The position numbers and the translations under genes were made by a program. Shown piece by piece: positions 15,235-24,013 of a stretch of 64,000 nt of DNA. Origin of the DNA: Actinomadura_E scrupuli (GTDB taxonomy: Bacteria > Actinomycetota > Actinomycetes > Streptosporangiales > Streptosporangiaceae); contig NZ_JBPCCU010000002.1 of assembly GCF_050971785.1 (NCBI RefSeq), forward strand, positions 1,116,001-1,180,000, read 5' to 3'. Position 1 is the first letter of the stretch. Each line of letters begins with the position of its first letter. The notes under the pieces were generated by a model. The model was not told the DNA's origin and did no database searches. It was given only the letters and a program-made list of their open reading frames with translations.

Positions 15235-16341
15235 GTGAGTATTCGCGCTCGGCGTAGCACGGGTCCCGTCGTCGCCGTCACCGGCGCCGCGACGGGAGCC
15301 GGACGTGCCCTGGCCATCAGGCTCGCCCAGTCGGGGCAGATCCGCAAAGTGGTCGCGCTCGACGATCATCGAGGGGACGTGCCCGGGGTGACCTGGCGCG
15401 TCGTCGACGTACGAGATCCGCTGCTGTCCGGCCGGCTCGCCGACGTGGACGTGATCGTCCACCTCGACGTCGAGCGGTCCCCGGAGGCCGACCCCCGGGA
15501 GCGCCGGACCCGCAACGTGCGGGGCGCGCAGACCGTCCTGACCGCCGCGGGCGCCGCCCGGGTCCGGCACGTGGTCCTCGTCACCAGCGCCGCGGTCTAC
15601 GGCGCGTCCCCGGAGAACACGGTGCCCCTGCCCGAGGACGCTCCGCTGCGCGCCGAGCGCAACGCCAGCCTCATCGGCGACTTCCTGGAGATCGAGGATC
15701 TTGCCCAGATCGCGCCGCTGAGCCACCCGGGCATGAAGGTCACGGCGGTACGGCCCGCCGCGCTGGTCGGGCCGGGCATGGACACGATCGTGAGCCGGCA
15801 TTTCGAGTCGCCCCGGCTGCTGGGCGTCCGGGGGTCCTCCCCGCGCTGGCAGTTCTGCCATGTCGACGACCTGGTGTCGGCGCTGGAGCTGGTGGTCCTC
15901 GGCAAGGTCTCCGGAGCGGCGGGCGAGGCCCCGTACGACCGGTTCTCCGCGGTGGCCGTCGGCAGCGACGGCTGGCTCCAGCAGCAGGAGGTCGAGCAGA
16001 TCACCGGCAAGCGCAGGCTCGAGCTGCCCGCCGCGGTCACCTTCGGCACCGCGGAGCGGCTCTACCGGCTGGGCATCACCCCGGCGCCGGCGGCCGAGCT
16101 GCACTATGTCGTCTACCCCTGGGTGCTGGACTGCGCGTCGCTGCGCGCGGCCGGCTGGAAGCCGTCGCACGACAACGCCGCCGTGCTCACCGCTCTCCTC
16201 GAGGAGACCGCCGGCCGGTACGCCGTCGCGGGCCGCAGGCTGGGCGGCAAGGAGGCGACGATGGCGACCGCCGCGGGGGCCACCGCCGCCGTGATCGGCG
16301 CGGCCGCCGTCGTGCGGGCGCGGCGCAAGCGCCGGGGCTGA
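15235..16341 (+). CDS. NAD-dependent epimerase/SDR family protein with hydrophobic C-terminus
   Basis: Extended SDR of 368 residues. AVTGAATGAGRALAIRLAQ gives the dinucleotide-binding loop, VVDVRDPLL the adenine-contact Asp, and HVVLVTSAAVYGASPEN the Ser region. The usual YxxxK catalytic motif is not evident at the expected place (the segment is ERNASLIGDFLEIED), so it may bind NAD(P) without classic catalysis. The C-terminus ends with a short hydrophobic Ala/Val stretch and a basic tail (RARRKRRG), suggestive of membrane attachment. The GTG at 15235 follows an AAAGGGGGG tract. Confidence 0.8.
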   Translation: MSIRARRSTGPVVAVTGAATGAGRALAIRLAQSGQIRKVVALDDHRGDVPGVTWRVVDVRDPLLSGRLADVDVIVHLDVERSPEADPRERRTRNVRGAQTVLTAAGAARVRHVVLVTSAAVYGASPENTVPLPEDAPLRAERNASLIGDFLEIEDLAQIAPLSHPGMKVTAVRPAALVGPGMDTIVSRHFESPRLLGVRGSSPRWQFCHVDDLVSALELVVLGKVSGAAGEAPYDRFSAVAVGSDGWLQQQEVEQITGKRRLELPAAVTFGTAERLYRLGITPAPAAELHYVVYPWVLDCASLRAAGWKPSHDNAAVLTALLEETAGRYAVAGRRLGGKEATMATAAGATAAVIGAAAVVRARRKRRG

Positions 16342-16369
16342 CCGCCCTTCCGGTCCCGTGGACACGGCC

Positions 16370-16389
16370 TTGTGGCGGCCGGGTAGATT
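16370..16389 (+). promoter_or_regulatory. Leaderless-type promoter of moaE
   Basis: TAGATT at 16384-16389 ends 7 nt before the moaE GTG at 16397, with no Shine-Dalgarno sequence in between. TGGACA at 16359-16364 could be a -35 with a long 19-bp spacer. Confidence 0.5.
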
Positions 16390-16396
16390 CTTTCGG

Positions 16397-16819
16397 GTGG
16401 ACGTCATTCGGCTGGTCGGGATCCGCGACACTCCGCTGTCGGTCGACGAGGTGCTGCGGGCCGTGGGTGATCCGGGCGCGGGCGGCACCGCGCTGTTCGT
16501 CGGGACCGTCCGCGAGCAGGACCACGACCGGCCGGTGACCCGGCTCTCCTACAGCGCCCATCCGAGCGTCGAGCGGGAGCTCCGCGCGGTGATGGACAAG
16601 ATCGTGGCCGACTTCCCGATCAAGGCCCTCGCCGCCGTCCACCGGGTGGGGGACCTGGAGATCGGTGACCTGGCGGTGGTCGTCGCCGCGGCCTGCCCGC
16701 ACCGGGGCGAGGCCTTCGAGGCCTGCCGGCGGCTGATCGATGATCTCAAGGCGCAGGTGCCGATCTGGAAACACCAAGTCTTCGCCGATGGTGACACAGA
16801 GTGGGTCGGAGCCTGCTGA
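16397..16819 (+). CDS. moaE: Molybdopterin synthase catalytic subunit
   Basis: The large subunit of MPT synthase, which transfers sulfur from thiocarboxylated MoaD to precursor Z to make molybdopterin. The 140-residue protein has GTALFVGTVREQD, the central ...VHRVGDLEIGD segment, and the C-terminal VPIWKHQVFADG with the catalytic Lys. No moaD is adjacent, so it must be supplied elsewhere. The GTG start appears to be leaderless. The downstream protease gene starts 21 bp after the stop, with its own -10-like hexamer in the gap region. Confidence 0.92.
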   Translation: MDVIRLVGIRDTPLSVDEVLRAVGDPGAGGTALFVGTVREQDHDRPVTRLSYSAHPSVERELRAVMDKIVADFPIKALAAVHRVGDLEIGDLAVVVAAACPHRGEAFEACRRLIDDLKAQVPIWKHQVFADGDTEWVGAC

Positions 16820-16840
16820 GAACGGATTACGCTCGGACCC

Positions 16841-17899
16841 ATGTCTCGTCGTGGCCTGACCCTCGTCGTCGTCAGCGTGCTCATCCTGGTGCTGGGCGCG
16901 GTCGGTTCCCTCATGCCGGTGCCGTACGTCGCGCTGAATCCGGGACCCACGACCAACACGCTGGGCACCACCTCGGACAAGAAGACCCCGCTGATCCAGA
17001 TCCAGGGTCACCCCGTCTATGACGACGAGGGCCATCTCAACTTCACCACGGTCTCCTACCAGGGCGGCCCGGCCCAGCCGCTCGGCCTGCTCACCGCCCT
17101 GCGCGGCTGGCTCAACGACTCGACCTCGGTGGTGCCGCAGGAGGCGATCTTCCCCAAGGACGAGAGCGCGCAGAAGGTCGAGCAGGAGAACACCCAGCAG
17201 ATGCGCAGCTCCCAGCAGGACGCCATCGCGGCGGCGCTGAAGCAGCTCAAGGTGCCGGTGACCACCGTCACCGCGATCGGCTCGGTGACCAAGGGCCTGC
17301 CCGCGGACGGCCTGCTGCGCCCGGACGACAAGATCATCTCGATCGACGGGGCCAAGGCGGCCGACATGACCTCGGTCACCACGATCATGAAGAAGCACAA
17401 GCCGGGCGACACGGTGAAGCTGGTGATCGACCGCGCCTCCAAGCAGCAGCCGGTCGAGATCAAGACCGTGGCCGCGCCGGGCGATCCGACCCGGGCCGTG
17501 ATGGGCGTGATCCTCCGGGACGACTACACCTTCCCGTTCACCGTCAAGATCAGCGTGGGGGACGTCGGCGGGCCCAGCGCGGGCCTGATGTTCTCACTGG
17601 GCATCTACGACAAGCTCACGCCCGGCAGCCTCACCGCCGGCAAGTTCATCGCCGGGACCGGCACCATCACCCCCGACGGCAAGGTCGGCCCGATCGGCGG
17701 CATCCAGCAGAAGCTGATCGGCGCCCGCAACGCCGGGGCGACGATCTTCTTCACCCCCGCGGACAACTGCAAGGACGCGGTGGCCACCGTGCCCAAGGGG
17801 CTGCGGCTGGTCCGGGCCGACACCCTCGACAGCGCGATCAAGTCGCTGGACGCCCTGCGCACCGGCCAGGGCTCGCTGCCCGCCTGCCCGCGATCATGA
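16841..17899 (+). CDS. YlbL-type membrane-anchored PDZ-Lon protease
   Basis: A 352-residue protein with an N-terminal membrane anchor (LTLVVVSVLILVLGAVGSLM, about residues 6-25), a PDZ domain (about 130-210, with GLPADGLLRPDDKIISIDG) and a C-terminal Lon-type proteolytic domain. The Ser-Lys dyad is visible: Ser in VGGPSAGLMFSL and Lys in IGGIQQKLIGARNAG. It should act outside the membrane on envelope or secreted substrates. The ATG at 16841 has no ribosome binding site, but TACGCT (16828-16833) ends exactly 7 nt upstream, again pointing to leaderless initiation. It is convergent with the PPA1309 gene. Confidence 0.9.
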   Translation: MSRRGLTLVVVSVLILVLGAVGSLMPVPYVALNPGPTTNTLGTTSDKKTPLIQIQGHPVYDDEGHLNFTTVSYQGGPAQPLGLLTALRGWLNDSTSVVPQEAIFPKDESAQKVEQENTQQMRSSQQDAIAAALKQLKVPVTTVTAIGSVTKGLPADGLLRPDDKIISIDGAKAADMTSVTTIMKKHKPGDTVKLVIDRASKQQPVEIKTVAAPGDPTRAVMGVILRDDYTFPFTVKISVGDVGGPSAGLMFSLGIYDKLTPGSLTAGKFIAGTGTITPDGKVGPIGGIQQKLIGARNAGATIFFTPADNCKDAVATVPKGLRLVRADTLDSAIKSLDALRTGQGSLPACPRS

Positions 17900-17915
17900 G
17901 GGCCGCCCGGGCCGG

Positions 17916-18437
17916 TCAGTGCTCCGTCTCGGGTTCGAGGGTGGCCGCGAGGGCGTCGGCCAATGCCGGGACCAGATCGGCCTCGGAGAGCACCTCGTCG
18001 GCCGAGTCGTGCTTGCGGAGCCGGAGCGCCGAGTGCCGGCTGCCGTCCCGCAGCACCCCGACCACCATCCGTACGTCCTCGCGGAGCGGATGCTCGGCCA
18101 GCCAGGCCAGTGCCTCGCCGTCGTCCTCGGGCATCTGCTCCTCGACCTCCGGCGGCAGCACGACCCGCTCGACGACCAGCGCGCAGCCGGTGACGGCCTC
18201 CGGCCAGACGATCGTGGCCAGGGCGTCCTCGATGGAGACCGCCTCGGGCAGCGGCGGCTGTTCCAGTGCCGCGATCGTGTCGGTGTCGGCGGAGAGCCCG
18301 AGCTGTTCGGCCAGTCCGGGCTCCTGGCGGCGCAGTTCAGTGCTCTCGACCAGTGCGTACAGGCGGGGCGGCGCGTCCCAGCCCTCCTCGGCCGTGTGCC
18401 GCTCGAGATCCCGTACGACTTCTTCCAAGTGGGTCAC
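17916..18437 (-). CDS. PPA1309 family protein
   Basis: A 173-residue actinobacteria-specific protein of unknown function. The N-terminal VTHLEEVVRDLERHT, the PPRLYALV segment, the central IVWPEAVTGCALVVERVVLPP and the C-terminal GSRHSALRLRKHD region are typical of the family. It is acidic and soluble with no catalytic motif. The GTG at 18437 is preceded by GGAAAG; longer in-frame extensions would run into the divergent UPF0182 gene. In actinobacteria this gene habitually neighbours UPF0182 and the YlbL-type protease, as here. Confidence 0.85.
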   Translation of the reverse strand: MTHLEEVVRDLERHTAEEGWDAPPRLYALVESTELRRQEPGLAEQLGLSADTDTIAALEQPPLPEAVSIEDALATIVWPEAVTGCALVVERVVLPPEVEEQMPEDDGEALAWLAEHPLREDVRMVVGVLRDGSRHSALRLRKHDSADEVLSEADLVPALADALAATLEPETEH

Positions 18438-18540
18438 GCCATCATCTTTCCAGGCAATCGGCCCGGCTAACGCCGGGAACTGACGGCATGCTCGGTAAGT
18501 TGCACAGGAAGCACCAGCTTGCGAAGAACGAGGTGGAGAG

Positions 18541-21462
18541 TTGACCTTCCGGACTCCTGGTTTCGGACGCCGTCTAGGCGCCGGCCGATCACGGGTGCTC
18601 ATACCCACGCTGGTGGTGCTCGCGGTTCTCCTCGTGCTCTTCCTGGTGTTCACCGCCATCTGGACCGATCTGCTGTGGTATCGCTCCCTCGGCTTCTCGT
18701 CGGTCTACACCACCCAGCTGCGGACGAAGGTGCTGCTGTTCATCGGCGCCGGGATCCTGATGGCCATCGTGGTGGGCGCCAACATGGTGACCGCCTACCG
18801 GCTGCGGCCCGCGTACCGGCCGCTGTCGGTCGAGCAGCAGGGACTGGAGCGGTATCGCTCGGTCATCGATCCGCACCGGAGGCTGATCGGCGGCGGCCTG
18901 CTCGCGCTGCTGGCGCTGCTCACCGGTTCGTCGGCCTCGGGGCAGTGGCGGATCTGGCTCGCCTTCATGAACCGCACGTCCTTCGGGGTGAAGGATCCGC
19001 AGTTCCACAAGGACATCTCGTTCTTCGTCTTCACCTACCCGTTCCTGCGGCTGATCCTGGGCTACATCTTCGCCACGGTGATCCTTTCGGTGCTGGTCTC
19101 GCTGGTCGTCCACTACCTGTACGGCGGCCTGCGGCTGCAGGGCCCCGGTGACAAGGCCAGCCCGCCCGCGCGGGCCCACCTGTCGGTGCTGGTCGGGGTG
19201 TTCGTGCTGCTGAAGGCCGTCGGCTACTGGTTCGACCGGTGGGGTCTGGCGCAGTCCGAACGCGGCGTGGTGACCGGGCCGTCCTACACCGACGTCAACG
19301 CCGTGCTCCCGGCCAAGACCATCCTCGCCGTGATCGCGTTGATCTGCGCCGCACTGTTCCTGGTGAACATCGTGCGGCGGGGGATGACGCTGCCCGGTGT
19401 GGGCCTGGCCCTGCTGGTGCTGTCGGCGATCCTGGTCGGCGGGGTCTACCCGCTGCTCATCCAGCAGTTCCAGGTGCGCCCGAACGAGGTCGACAAGGAG
19501 ACTCCGTACATCGGCCGCAACATCGTCGCCACCCGGGACGCCTACGGCGTGGCGGGCGCCAAGGTCAGCGAGTACAACGCCTCCACCCAGCTGTCCCCGG
19601 AGCAGGTCAAGGACGACACCACGACCCTGCCCAACGTCCGGCTGCTGGACCCCGCCGTCGTCTCCGCCACCTACCAGCAGCTCCAGCAGATCAGGGGCTT
19701 CTACAAGTTCGCCGACCCGGTGGACATCGACCGGTATCCGATCGACGGCGGGGCGCTGCGCGACTCGGTCGTGGCCGTCCGCGAGCTCGGGGGCCCGCCG
19801 CAGGGCGACGCCAACTGGATCAACTCGCATCTGGTCTACACGCACGGCTTCGGCTTCGTCGGCGCGCCGGGCAACCAGGTCGACTCGCAGGGCGCCCCGA
19901 TCTTCAGCGAGGGCGGAATTCCGCCCAAGGGCGCGCTCAACATCACCCAGCCGAGGGTCTACTTCGGGGAGCGGTCGACGTACTACTCGATCGTCGGCGG
20001 GGCGAGGGCGCGTGAGCTGGACTACCCCGACGACAAGAGCCCGTCGGGTCAGGCCAACAACGCCTACGCGGGCCGGGGCGGCGTGCCGCTGGGCTCCTTC
20101 CTCAACCGGATGCTGTACTCGCTGAAGTTCAGGGAGAAGAACCTCCTGCTCTCCGGGGCGATCAACTCCCAGTCCAAGATCCTTTATGACCGTACGCCGC
20201 GGGAGCGCGTGGAGAAGGCCGCCCCGTGGCTCACCGTGGACGGCAACATCTACCCGGCGGTCGTCGGCGGCCGGATGGTCTGGATCGTCGACGGCTACAC
20301 CACCTCGGACGGCTACCCGTACTCCGAGCGGACCAGCCTCGCGGACGCGACCAGGGACACCAACACGGTGCGCCCCTCGGTCGCCGCGCAGTCCAGCGAC
20401 CGCATCAACTACATCCGCAACTCGGTCAAGGCGACCGTGGACGCCTACGACGGCACCGTCAACCTCTACAAGTGGGACGAGTCCGACCCGGTCCTGCGGA
20501 CCTGGGAGAAGGTCTTCCCCGGCACGGTCAAGCCCAAGTCGGCCATCAGCCCCGAGCTGCTGGCGCACCTGCGCTACCCCGAGGACCTGTTCAAGGTGCA
20601 GCGCCGCGTCCTGTCGCGTTACCACGTCACCAACCCGCAGGCCTTCTACAGCGGGCAGGACTTCTGGCAGATCCCGGACGACCCCACCAAGGAGGGGTTC
20701 ACCGAGCCGCCGTACTACCTGAGCGTCAAGATGCCCGAGCAGTCCGCCGCGGCGTTCTCGCTGACCTCGACGTTCGTGCCCAAGGGCCGGCCCAACCTGG
20801 CCTCGTACATGGCCGTGGACAGCGTGCCCACCAGCCCGACGTACGGTCAGATCCGCATCCTGCAGGTGCCGCGCGGCCAGGTGATCGCGGGGCCCGGCCA
20901 GGTGCAGAACACCTTCCAGAACAATCCGACGGCCTCCCAGCAGCTCACCCTGCTGGCGGGCAAGGGCTCACAGGTACGTTTCGGCAACCTGCTCACGCTG
21001 CCGCTGGGCGGCGGGTTCCTCTACGTGGAGCCGGTGTACGTGCAGGCCTCCAACGGCGAGACCTACCCGCTGCTGAAACGGGTGCTGGTGTCGTTCGGTG
21101 ACACCATCGGGTTCGCGCCGACGTTCCAGGAGGCCCTCGACCAAGTCCTCAAGGGCGGTGGCACGGCCGCGCCGCCGCCGAACGGCAGCCCGCCGGCCGG
21201 CGCCGGGACCGGCGCTCTCTCCGAGCAGGTCCGCAAGGCCATCGACGCCGCGGGCAAGGCCTTCACCGAAGGCCAGGAGGCCCTGAAGAAGCAGGACTGG
21301 GCGGCGTACGGCGAGGCCCAGAAGCGGCTGCAGGCAGCGCTGGACCAGCTGAACAAGGCCCAGCAGGCCGCGGCGAAGCAGCCGGCGGCCTCACCCACCC
21401 CGGCCACCTCGTCGCCCCCGGCCACGCCGTCGGCGACGCCGACCGCGACCCCCAAGAGCTGA
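18541..21462 (+). CDS. UPF0182 family large membrane protein
   Basis: A 973-residue integral membrane protein of the UPF0182 family (COG1615), widespread in actinobacteria, of unknown role. The N-terminal third holds about seven hydrophobic helices (starting at VLIPTLVVLAVLLVLFLVF, residues 20-38, with FTAIWTDLLWYRSLG just after). A long extracytoplasmic domain carries family blocks such as GRNIVATRDAYGV, YSIVGG and IWIVDGYTTSDGYPYS-like sequence. The C-terminal 100 residues form an Ala/Gln/Lys coiled coil followed by a Pro/Thr/Ala tail. TTG is the start codon, with GGTGGAGAG upstream. A long-loop terminator follows the stop. Confidence 0.92.
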   Translation: MTFRTPGFGRRLGAGRSRVLIPTLVVLAVLLVLFLVFTAIWTDLLWYRSLGFSSVYTTQLRTKVLLFIGAGILMAIVVGANMVTAYRLRPAYRPLSVEQQGLERYRSVIDPHRRLIGGGLLALLALLTGSSASGQWRIWLAFMNRTSFGVKDPQFHKDISFFVFTYPFLRLILGYIFATVILSVLVSLVVHYLYGGLRLQGPGDKASPPARAHLSVLVGVFVLLKAVGYWFDRWGLAQSERGVVTGPSYTDVNAVLPAKTILAVIALICAALFLVNIVRRGMTLPGVGLALLVLSAILVGGVYPLLIQQFQVRPNEVDKETPYIGRNIVATRDAYGVAGAKVSEYNASTQLSPEQVKDDTTTLPNVRLLDPAVVSATYQQLQQIRGFYKFADPVDIDRYPIDGGALRDSVVAVRELGGPPQGDANWINSHLVYTHGFGFVGAPGNQVDSQGAPIFSEGGIPPKGALNITQPRVYFGERSTYYSIVGGARARELDYPDDKSPSGQANNAYAGRGGVPLGSFLNRMLYSLKFREKNLLLSGAINSQSKILYDRTPRERVEKAAPWLTVDGNIYPAVVGGRMVWIVDGYTTSDGYPYSERTSLADATRDTNTVRPSVAAQSSDRINYIRNSVKATVDAYDGTVNLYKWDESDPVLRTWEKVFPGTVKPKSAISPELLAHLRYPEDLFKVQRRVLSRYHVTNPQAFYSGQDFWQIPDDPTKEGFTEPPYYLSVKMPEQSAAAFSLTSTFVPKGRPNLASYMAVDSVPTSPTYGQIRILQVPRGQVIAGPGQVQNTFQNNPTASQQLTLLAGKGSQVRFGNLLTLPLGGGFLYVEPVYVQASNGETYPLLKRVLVSFGDTIGFAPTFQEALDQVLKGGGTAAPPPNGSPPAGAGTGALSEQVRKAIDAAGKAFTEGQEALKKQDWAAYGEAQKRLQAALDQLNKAQQAAAKQPAASPTPATSSPPATPSATPTATPKS

Positions 21463-21467
21463 GCGTG

Positions 21468-21516
21468 GGGGCCCGGCACCGTGCGGCAACGGATTTGCCT
21501 AAGGGTGCCGGGCCCC
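21468..21516 (+). terminator. Terminator of the UPF0182 gene
   Basis: GGGGCCCGGCACC (21468-21480) pairs perfectly with GGTGCCGGGCCCC (21504-21516) across a 23-nt loop. The 3' arm lies inside the spacer of the tRNA promoter, so terminator and promoter are interleaved. Confidence 0.65.
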
Positions 21517-21523
21517 TTACAGT
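21495..21523 (+). promoter_or_regulatory. Promoter of tRNA-fMet
   Basis: TTGCCT (21495-21500) and TACAGT (21518-21523) are spaced by 17 bp, and the tRNA begins 11 bp after the -10 box. A compact strong-type promoter. Confidence 0.75.
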
Positions 21524-21534
21524 TGGGGCATCGC

Positions 21535-21611
21535 CGCGGGGTGGAGCAGTTCGGTAGCTCGCTGGGCTCATAACCCAGAGGTCGTAGGTTCAAATCCTAC
21601 CCCCGCTACCA
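21535..21611 (+). tRNA. Initiator tRNA-fMet (anticodon CAT)
   Basis: A 77-nt cloverleaf. The acceptor starts CGCGGGG and ends CCCCGCT-ACCA, leaving the unpaired first position that marks initiator tRNAs. The anticodon arm CTGGG-CTCATAA-CCCAG has the three consecutive G-C pairs needed for P-site initiation, the D arm is GAGCAGTTCGGTAGCTC, the T arm contains GGTTCAAATCC, and CCA is encoded. Confidence 0.97.
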
Positions 21612-21627
21612 AGAAGTAGCAGGTCAG

Positions 21628-21659
21628 AGGCCGGTTCCCAGAGTCTGGGACCGGCCTTT
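21628..21659 (+). terminator. Terminator after tRNA-fMet
   Basis: GGCCGGTTCCCAGA and TCTGGGACCGGCC pair with a single bulged T and are followed by TTTC. It ends the tRNA transcript. Confidence 0.8.
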
Positions 21660-21761
21660 CGATCGTTCGTCCGTGGTTCGCCCGTGGAATCGAACGCCAT
21701 TGGTGGCCCATGCCTGGGCCGAGCCGACAGACGGTTCAACGTGCGGTGGCCGGTCCTCAGA

Positions 21762-22655
21762 TCATGCTGATGGGCTCGGGTCCGCTGCCGAGATCCCCAG
21801 CGCGGACAGGAAGGCCGCGGCAGCGGGTGAGGGCTGGAAGCGACTCCAGATGAGATGCTCTATGCGGGTCGGAGTGTCACGAAGCCGGACGATGGGCAGG
21901 TCGGGGAGTTCGGACGCGAAGGCGGCGGGCAGCATCCCGATCCCCAGGCCCTGCCGGATCAGGCGAGCCATGAAGTCAGCGGACGTCACTTCGAAGGCGA
22001 CCTCGCGCCGCAGTCCGGCCGCTGCGAAGGCCGCGTCCGCATAGGTCCGCCCGGCGGTGCCTGCGGGGAAGTCGACGAAGGGTTCGTCCGCCAGCCGGCG
22101 CAGGTCCACGTGTTCCTCGCCCGCCAGCGGGTGGTCGGGCGCCACCACGGCGACGAAGTCACCGCGCGCCAGTTCGCGGCCGCGGACGCCCTGGGGTCGT
22201 ACGCCCAGTGGAAGCCCCAGGAAGGCGGCGTCCAGAGTGCCCTGCCGCACCCGTTCGATCAGCTCCTCGCTGGGACCCGAGCGGAGGCTGATCCGTACCG
22301 CTCGATGGCGCAGGCGGAATTGTTTCAGCACAGCTGGAAGATCGACTGCGGCGACGGTGGAGATGGCGCCGATGGCGAGCCGGCCGCGGATCTCACCGGC
22401 GGCGGCAGCCACCTCGGCGCGGGCCCGCTCGGCGGCGTCGAGTGCCTGCCGTGCAGCGGGGAGAAACGCCTCGCCGGCCGGGGTCAACCGGACGCGGCGG
22501 CTGGTGCGGGCGAAAAGCTTGGCGCCCAGCTCACGTTCCAGCCGGGCGATCTGGTGGCTCAGCGCGGACTGGACGACAAGGCACTGCTCGGCGGCGCGGG
22601 TGAAGTTGCTCGTCTCCGCGACCGCGACGACGTAACGCATCTGCTGAAGCTCCAT
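21762..22655 (-). CDS. LysR-family transcriptional regulator
   Basis: A 297-residue LTTR. The N-terminal winged helix is clear (MELQQMRYVVAVAETSNFTRAAEQCLVVQSALSHQIARLERELG, residues 1-44), followed by the linker helix and the C-terminal effector-binding domain (GAISTVAAVDLPAVLKQF through GIGMLPAAFASELPDLP). It is divergent from the MFS gene; a 19-bp perfect palindrome sits between them, 5 bp from its own start codon. The usual LTTR logic predicts autorepression and inducer-dependent activation of the exporter and perhaps the downstream NmrA-like gene. The inducer is unknown. Confidence 0.9.
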   Translation of the reverse strand: MELQQMRYVVAVAETSNFTRAAEQCLVVQSALSHQIARLERELGAKLFARTSRRVRLTPAGEAFLPAARQALDAAERARAEVAAAAGEIRGRLAIGAISTVAAVDLPAVLKQFRLRHRAVRISLRSGPSEELIERVRQGTLDAAFLGLPLGVRPQGVRGRELARGDFVAVVAPDHPLAGEEHVDLRRLADEPFVDFPAGTAGRTYADAAFAAAGLRREVAFEVTSADFMARLIRQGLGIGMLPAAFASELPDLPIVRLRDTPTRIEHLIWSRFQPSPAAAAFLSALGISAADPSPSA

Positions 22656-22659
22656 GAAT

Positions 22660-22678
22660 CAATCGTGATACACGATTG
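22660..22678. promoter_or_regulatory. LysR operator candidate
   Basis: CAATCGTGATACACGATTG is a perfect 8+3+8 palindrome containing the T-N11-A pattern (ATCGTGATACACGAT) typical of LysR-family sites, positioned in the LysR/MFS divergent promoter. Confidence 0.75.
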
Positions 22679-22734
22679 TTCGGATGACAAACATGTGTTG
22701 GACTCATTGATCGTCCATCGCCGAGGCTGGGCGC

Positions 22735-23988
22735 ATGACGGCGACGAGACTTCACCCGGACCGCGGTATGTCGCGCGGGCTGCTCCTGCTCATGTCGGTG
22801 GCGACCGGGCTGGCGGTCGCGGGCAACTACTTCACGCAGCCGCTGCTTGACCTGATCGGCCGGGAACTGAGGCTTGGGCCCTCGCTGGCGGCGCTGACGG
22901 TGACGGCCGCGCAGGGCGGGTACGCACTGGGGCTGATCCTGCTGGTGCCGCTCGGTGACCTCGTGGAGCGGCGGCGGCTTACCGTGTCCCTCTACGCGGT
23001 GACCGCGGTGTTCCTGCTGGTGTCGGCCACCGCGGCCAACGGCACCGTGCTCCTGGCCAGTACGGCCCTGACCGCGCTGACCTCGGTGGGAGCGCAGGTC
23101 GTGGTGCCGTTCGCGGTGACGCTGGCGGCCCCGGCCGAGCGTGGCCGGGTGGTCGGCACGGTGATGACCGGGCTGCTGCTCGGTGCGTTGCTGGCGCGCA
23201 CCGCGTCCGGAGCGTTGTCGGAGCTGGGCGGCTGGCGGACGGTCTACTGGGTCAACGCGGCTCTGATGGCGCTGATGGCCGTGCTGCTGCGTGTCTTCCT
23301 GCCTCGGCTCGGCGGCGACCGGGCACGCCTGTCCTACGCTGGTCTGCTGCGCTCCACGGTGGCGATGTTCCGGTACGAGCCGCTGCTGCGGTGGCGGGCG
23401 GGTATCGCCGCCTTGAGCATGGCTTCGTTCAGCGTCCTGTGGACGGCGCTGACCTTCCTGCTGGTGCGGTCGCCGTACGGCTGGTCGGAGTCGGCTGTCG
23501 GACTGTTCAGCCTGGTCGGCGCCGCGGGTGCGCTGACCGCCTCGGTAACGGGGCGGCTGGCCGACCGCGGGCACGTACAGATCGTGACCGGCGCCGGGAC
23601 CGTCCTGCTGGTGGCGTCCTGGCCGGCGATCGCTGTGGGGGCGCACTCGCTGGTCTGGCTGCTCGTCGGCGTGATCGTGCTGGACCTGGCGCACAAGGCG
23701 GTGCTCAACAGCAACCAGAACGTCATCTACGCGCTCCGGCCGGAGGCCCGCAACCGGATCAACTCCGCCTTCACGACCTCCTTCTTCGCCGGCGGCGCGG
23801 CGGGCTCCGCGCTGACTTCGGTGGCCTGGGCGCACGGCGGCTGGACCGGCGTGTGCACCCTGGGCGCCATCCTCGCGGCCGGGACCGTCGCGCTCTGGGT
23901 CCTGGAGCGCATCACCATCGACCGGGCCGCGGCGAAGCCCTCGGTTCACCAAGGCCATGACCCCGCACCGGCCACCTCGACCAACTGA
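22735..23988 (+). CDS. MFS transporter (drug/metabolite efflux type)
   Basis: A 417-residue proton-coupled major facilitator with about twelve membrane helices. It has the NYFTQPLLDLIG segment in helix 1, the A-motif-like GDLVERRRLTVSLY between helices 2 and 3, and the central loop around residue 200. The family, which resembles arabinose-efflux-like exporters, extrudes drugs or sugars; the substrate is probably linked to the LysR inducer. The ATG start is 80 bp from the LysR start. The NmrA-like gene follows 25 bp downstream, so a two-gene operon is likely. Confidence 0.9.
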   Translation: MTATRLHPDRGMSRGLLLLMSVATGLAVAGNYFTQPLLDLIGRELRLGPSLAALTVTAAQGGYALGLILLVPLGDLVERRRLTVSLYAVTAVFLLVSATAANGTVLLASTALTALTSVGAQVVVPFAVTLAAPAERGRVVGTVMTGLLLGALLARTASGALSELGGWRTVYWVNAALMALMAVLLRVFLPRLGGDRARLSYAGLLRSTVAMFRYEPLLRWRAGIAALSMASFSVLWTALTFLLVRSPYGWSESAVGLFSLVGAAGALTASVTGRLADRGHVQIVTGAGTVLLVASWPAIAVGAHSLVWLLVGVIVLDLAHKAVLNSNQNVIYALRPEARNRINSAFTTSFFAGGAAGSALTSVAWAHGGWTGVCTLGAILAAGTVALWVLERITIDRAAAKPSVHQGHDPAPATSTN

Positions 23989-24013
23989 TCCAAAGAGCCC
24001 AGGGAGAATGAGC

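Noticed and set aside
18589..20625. 678-aa open frame antisense to UPF0182
   Set aside because: No recognisable motif and Asp/Arg/Val-rich shadow composition; the sense strand encodes a clear membrane family.
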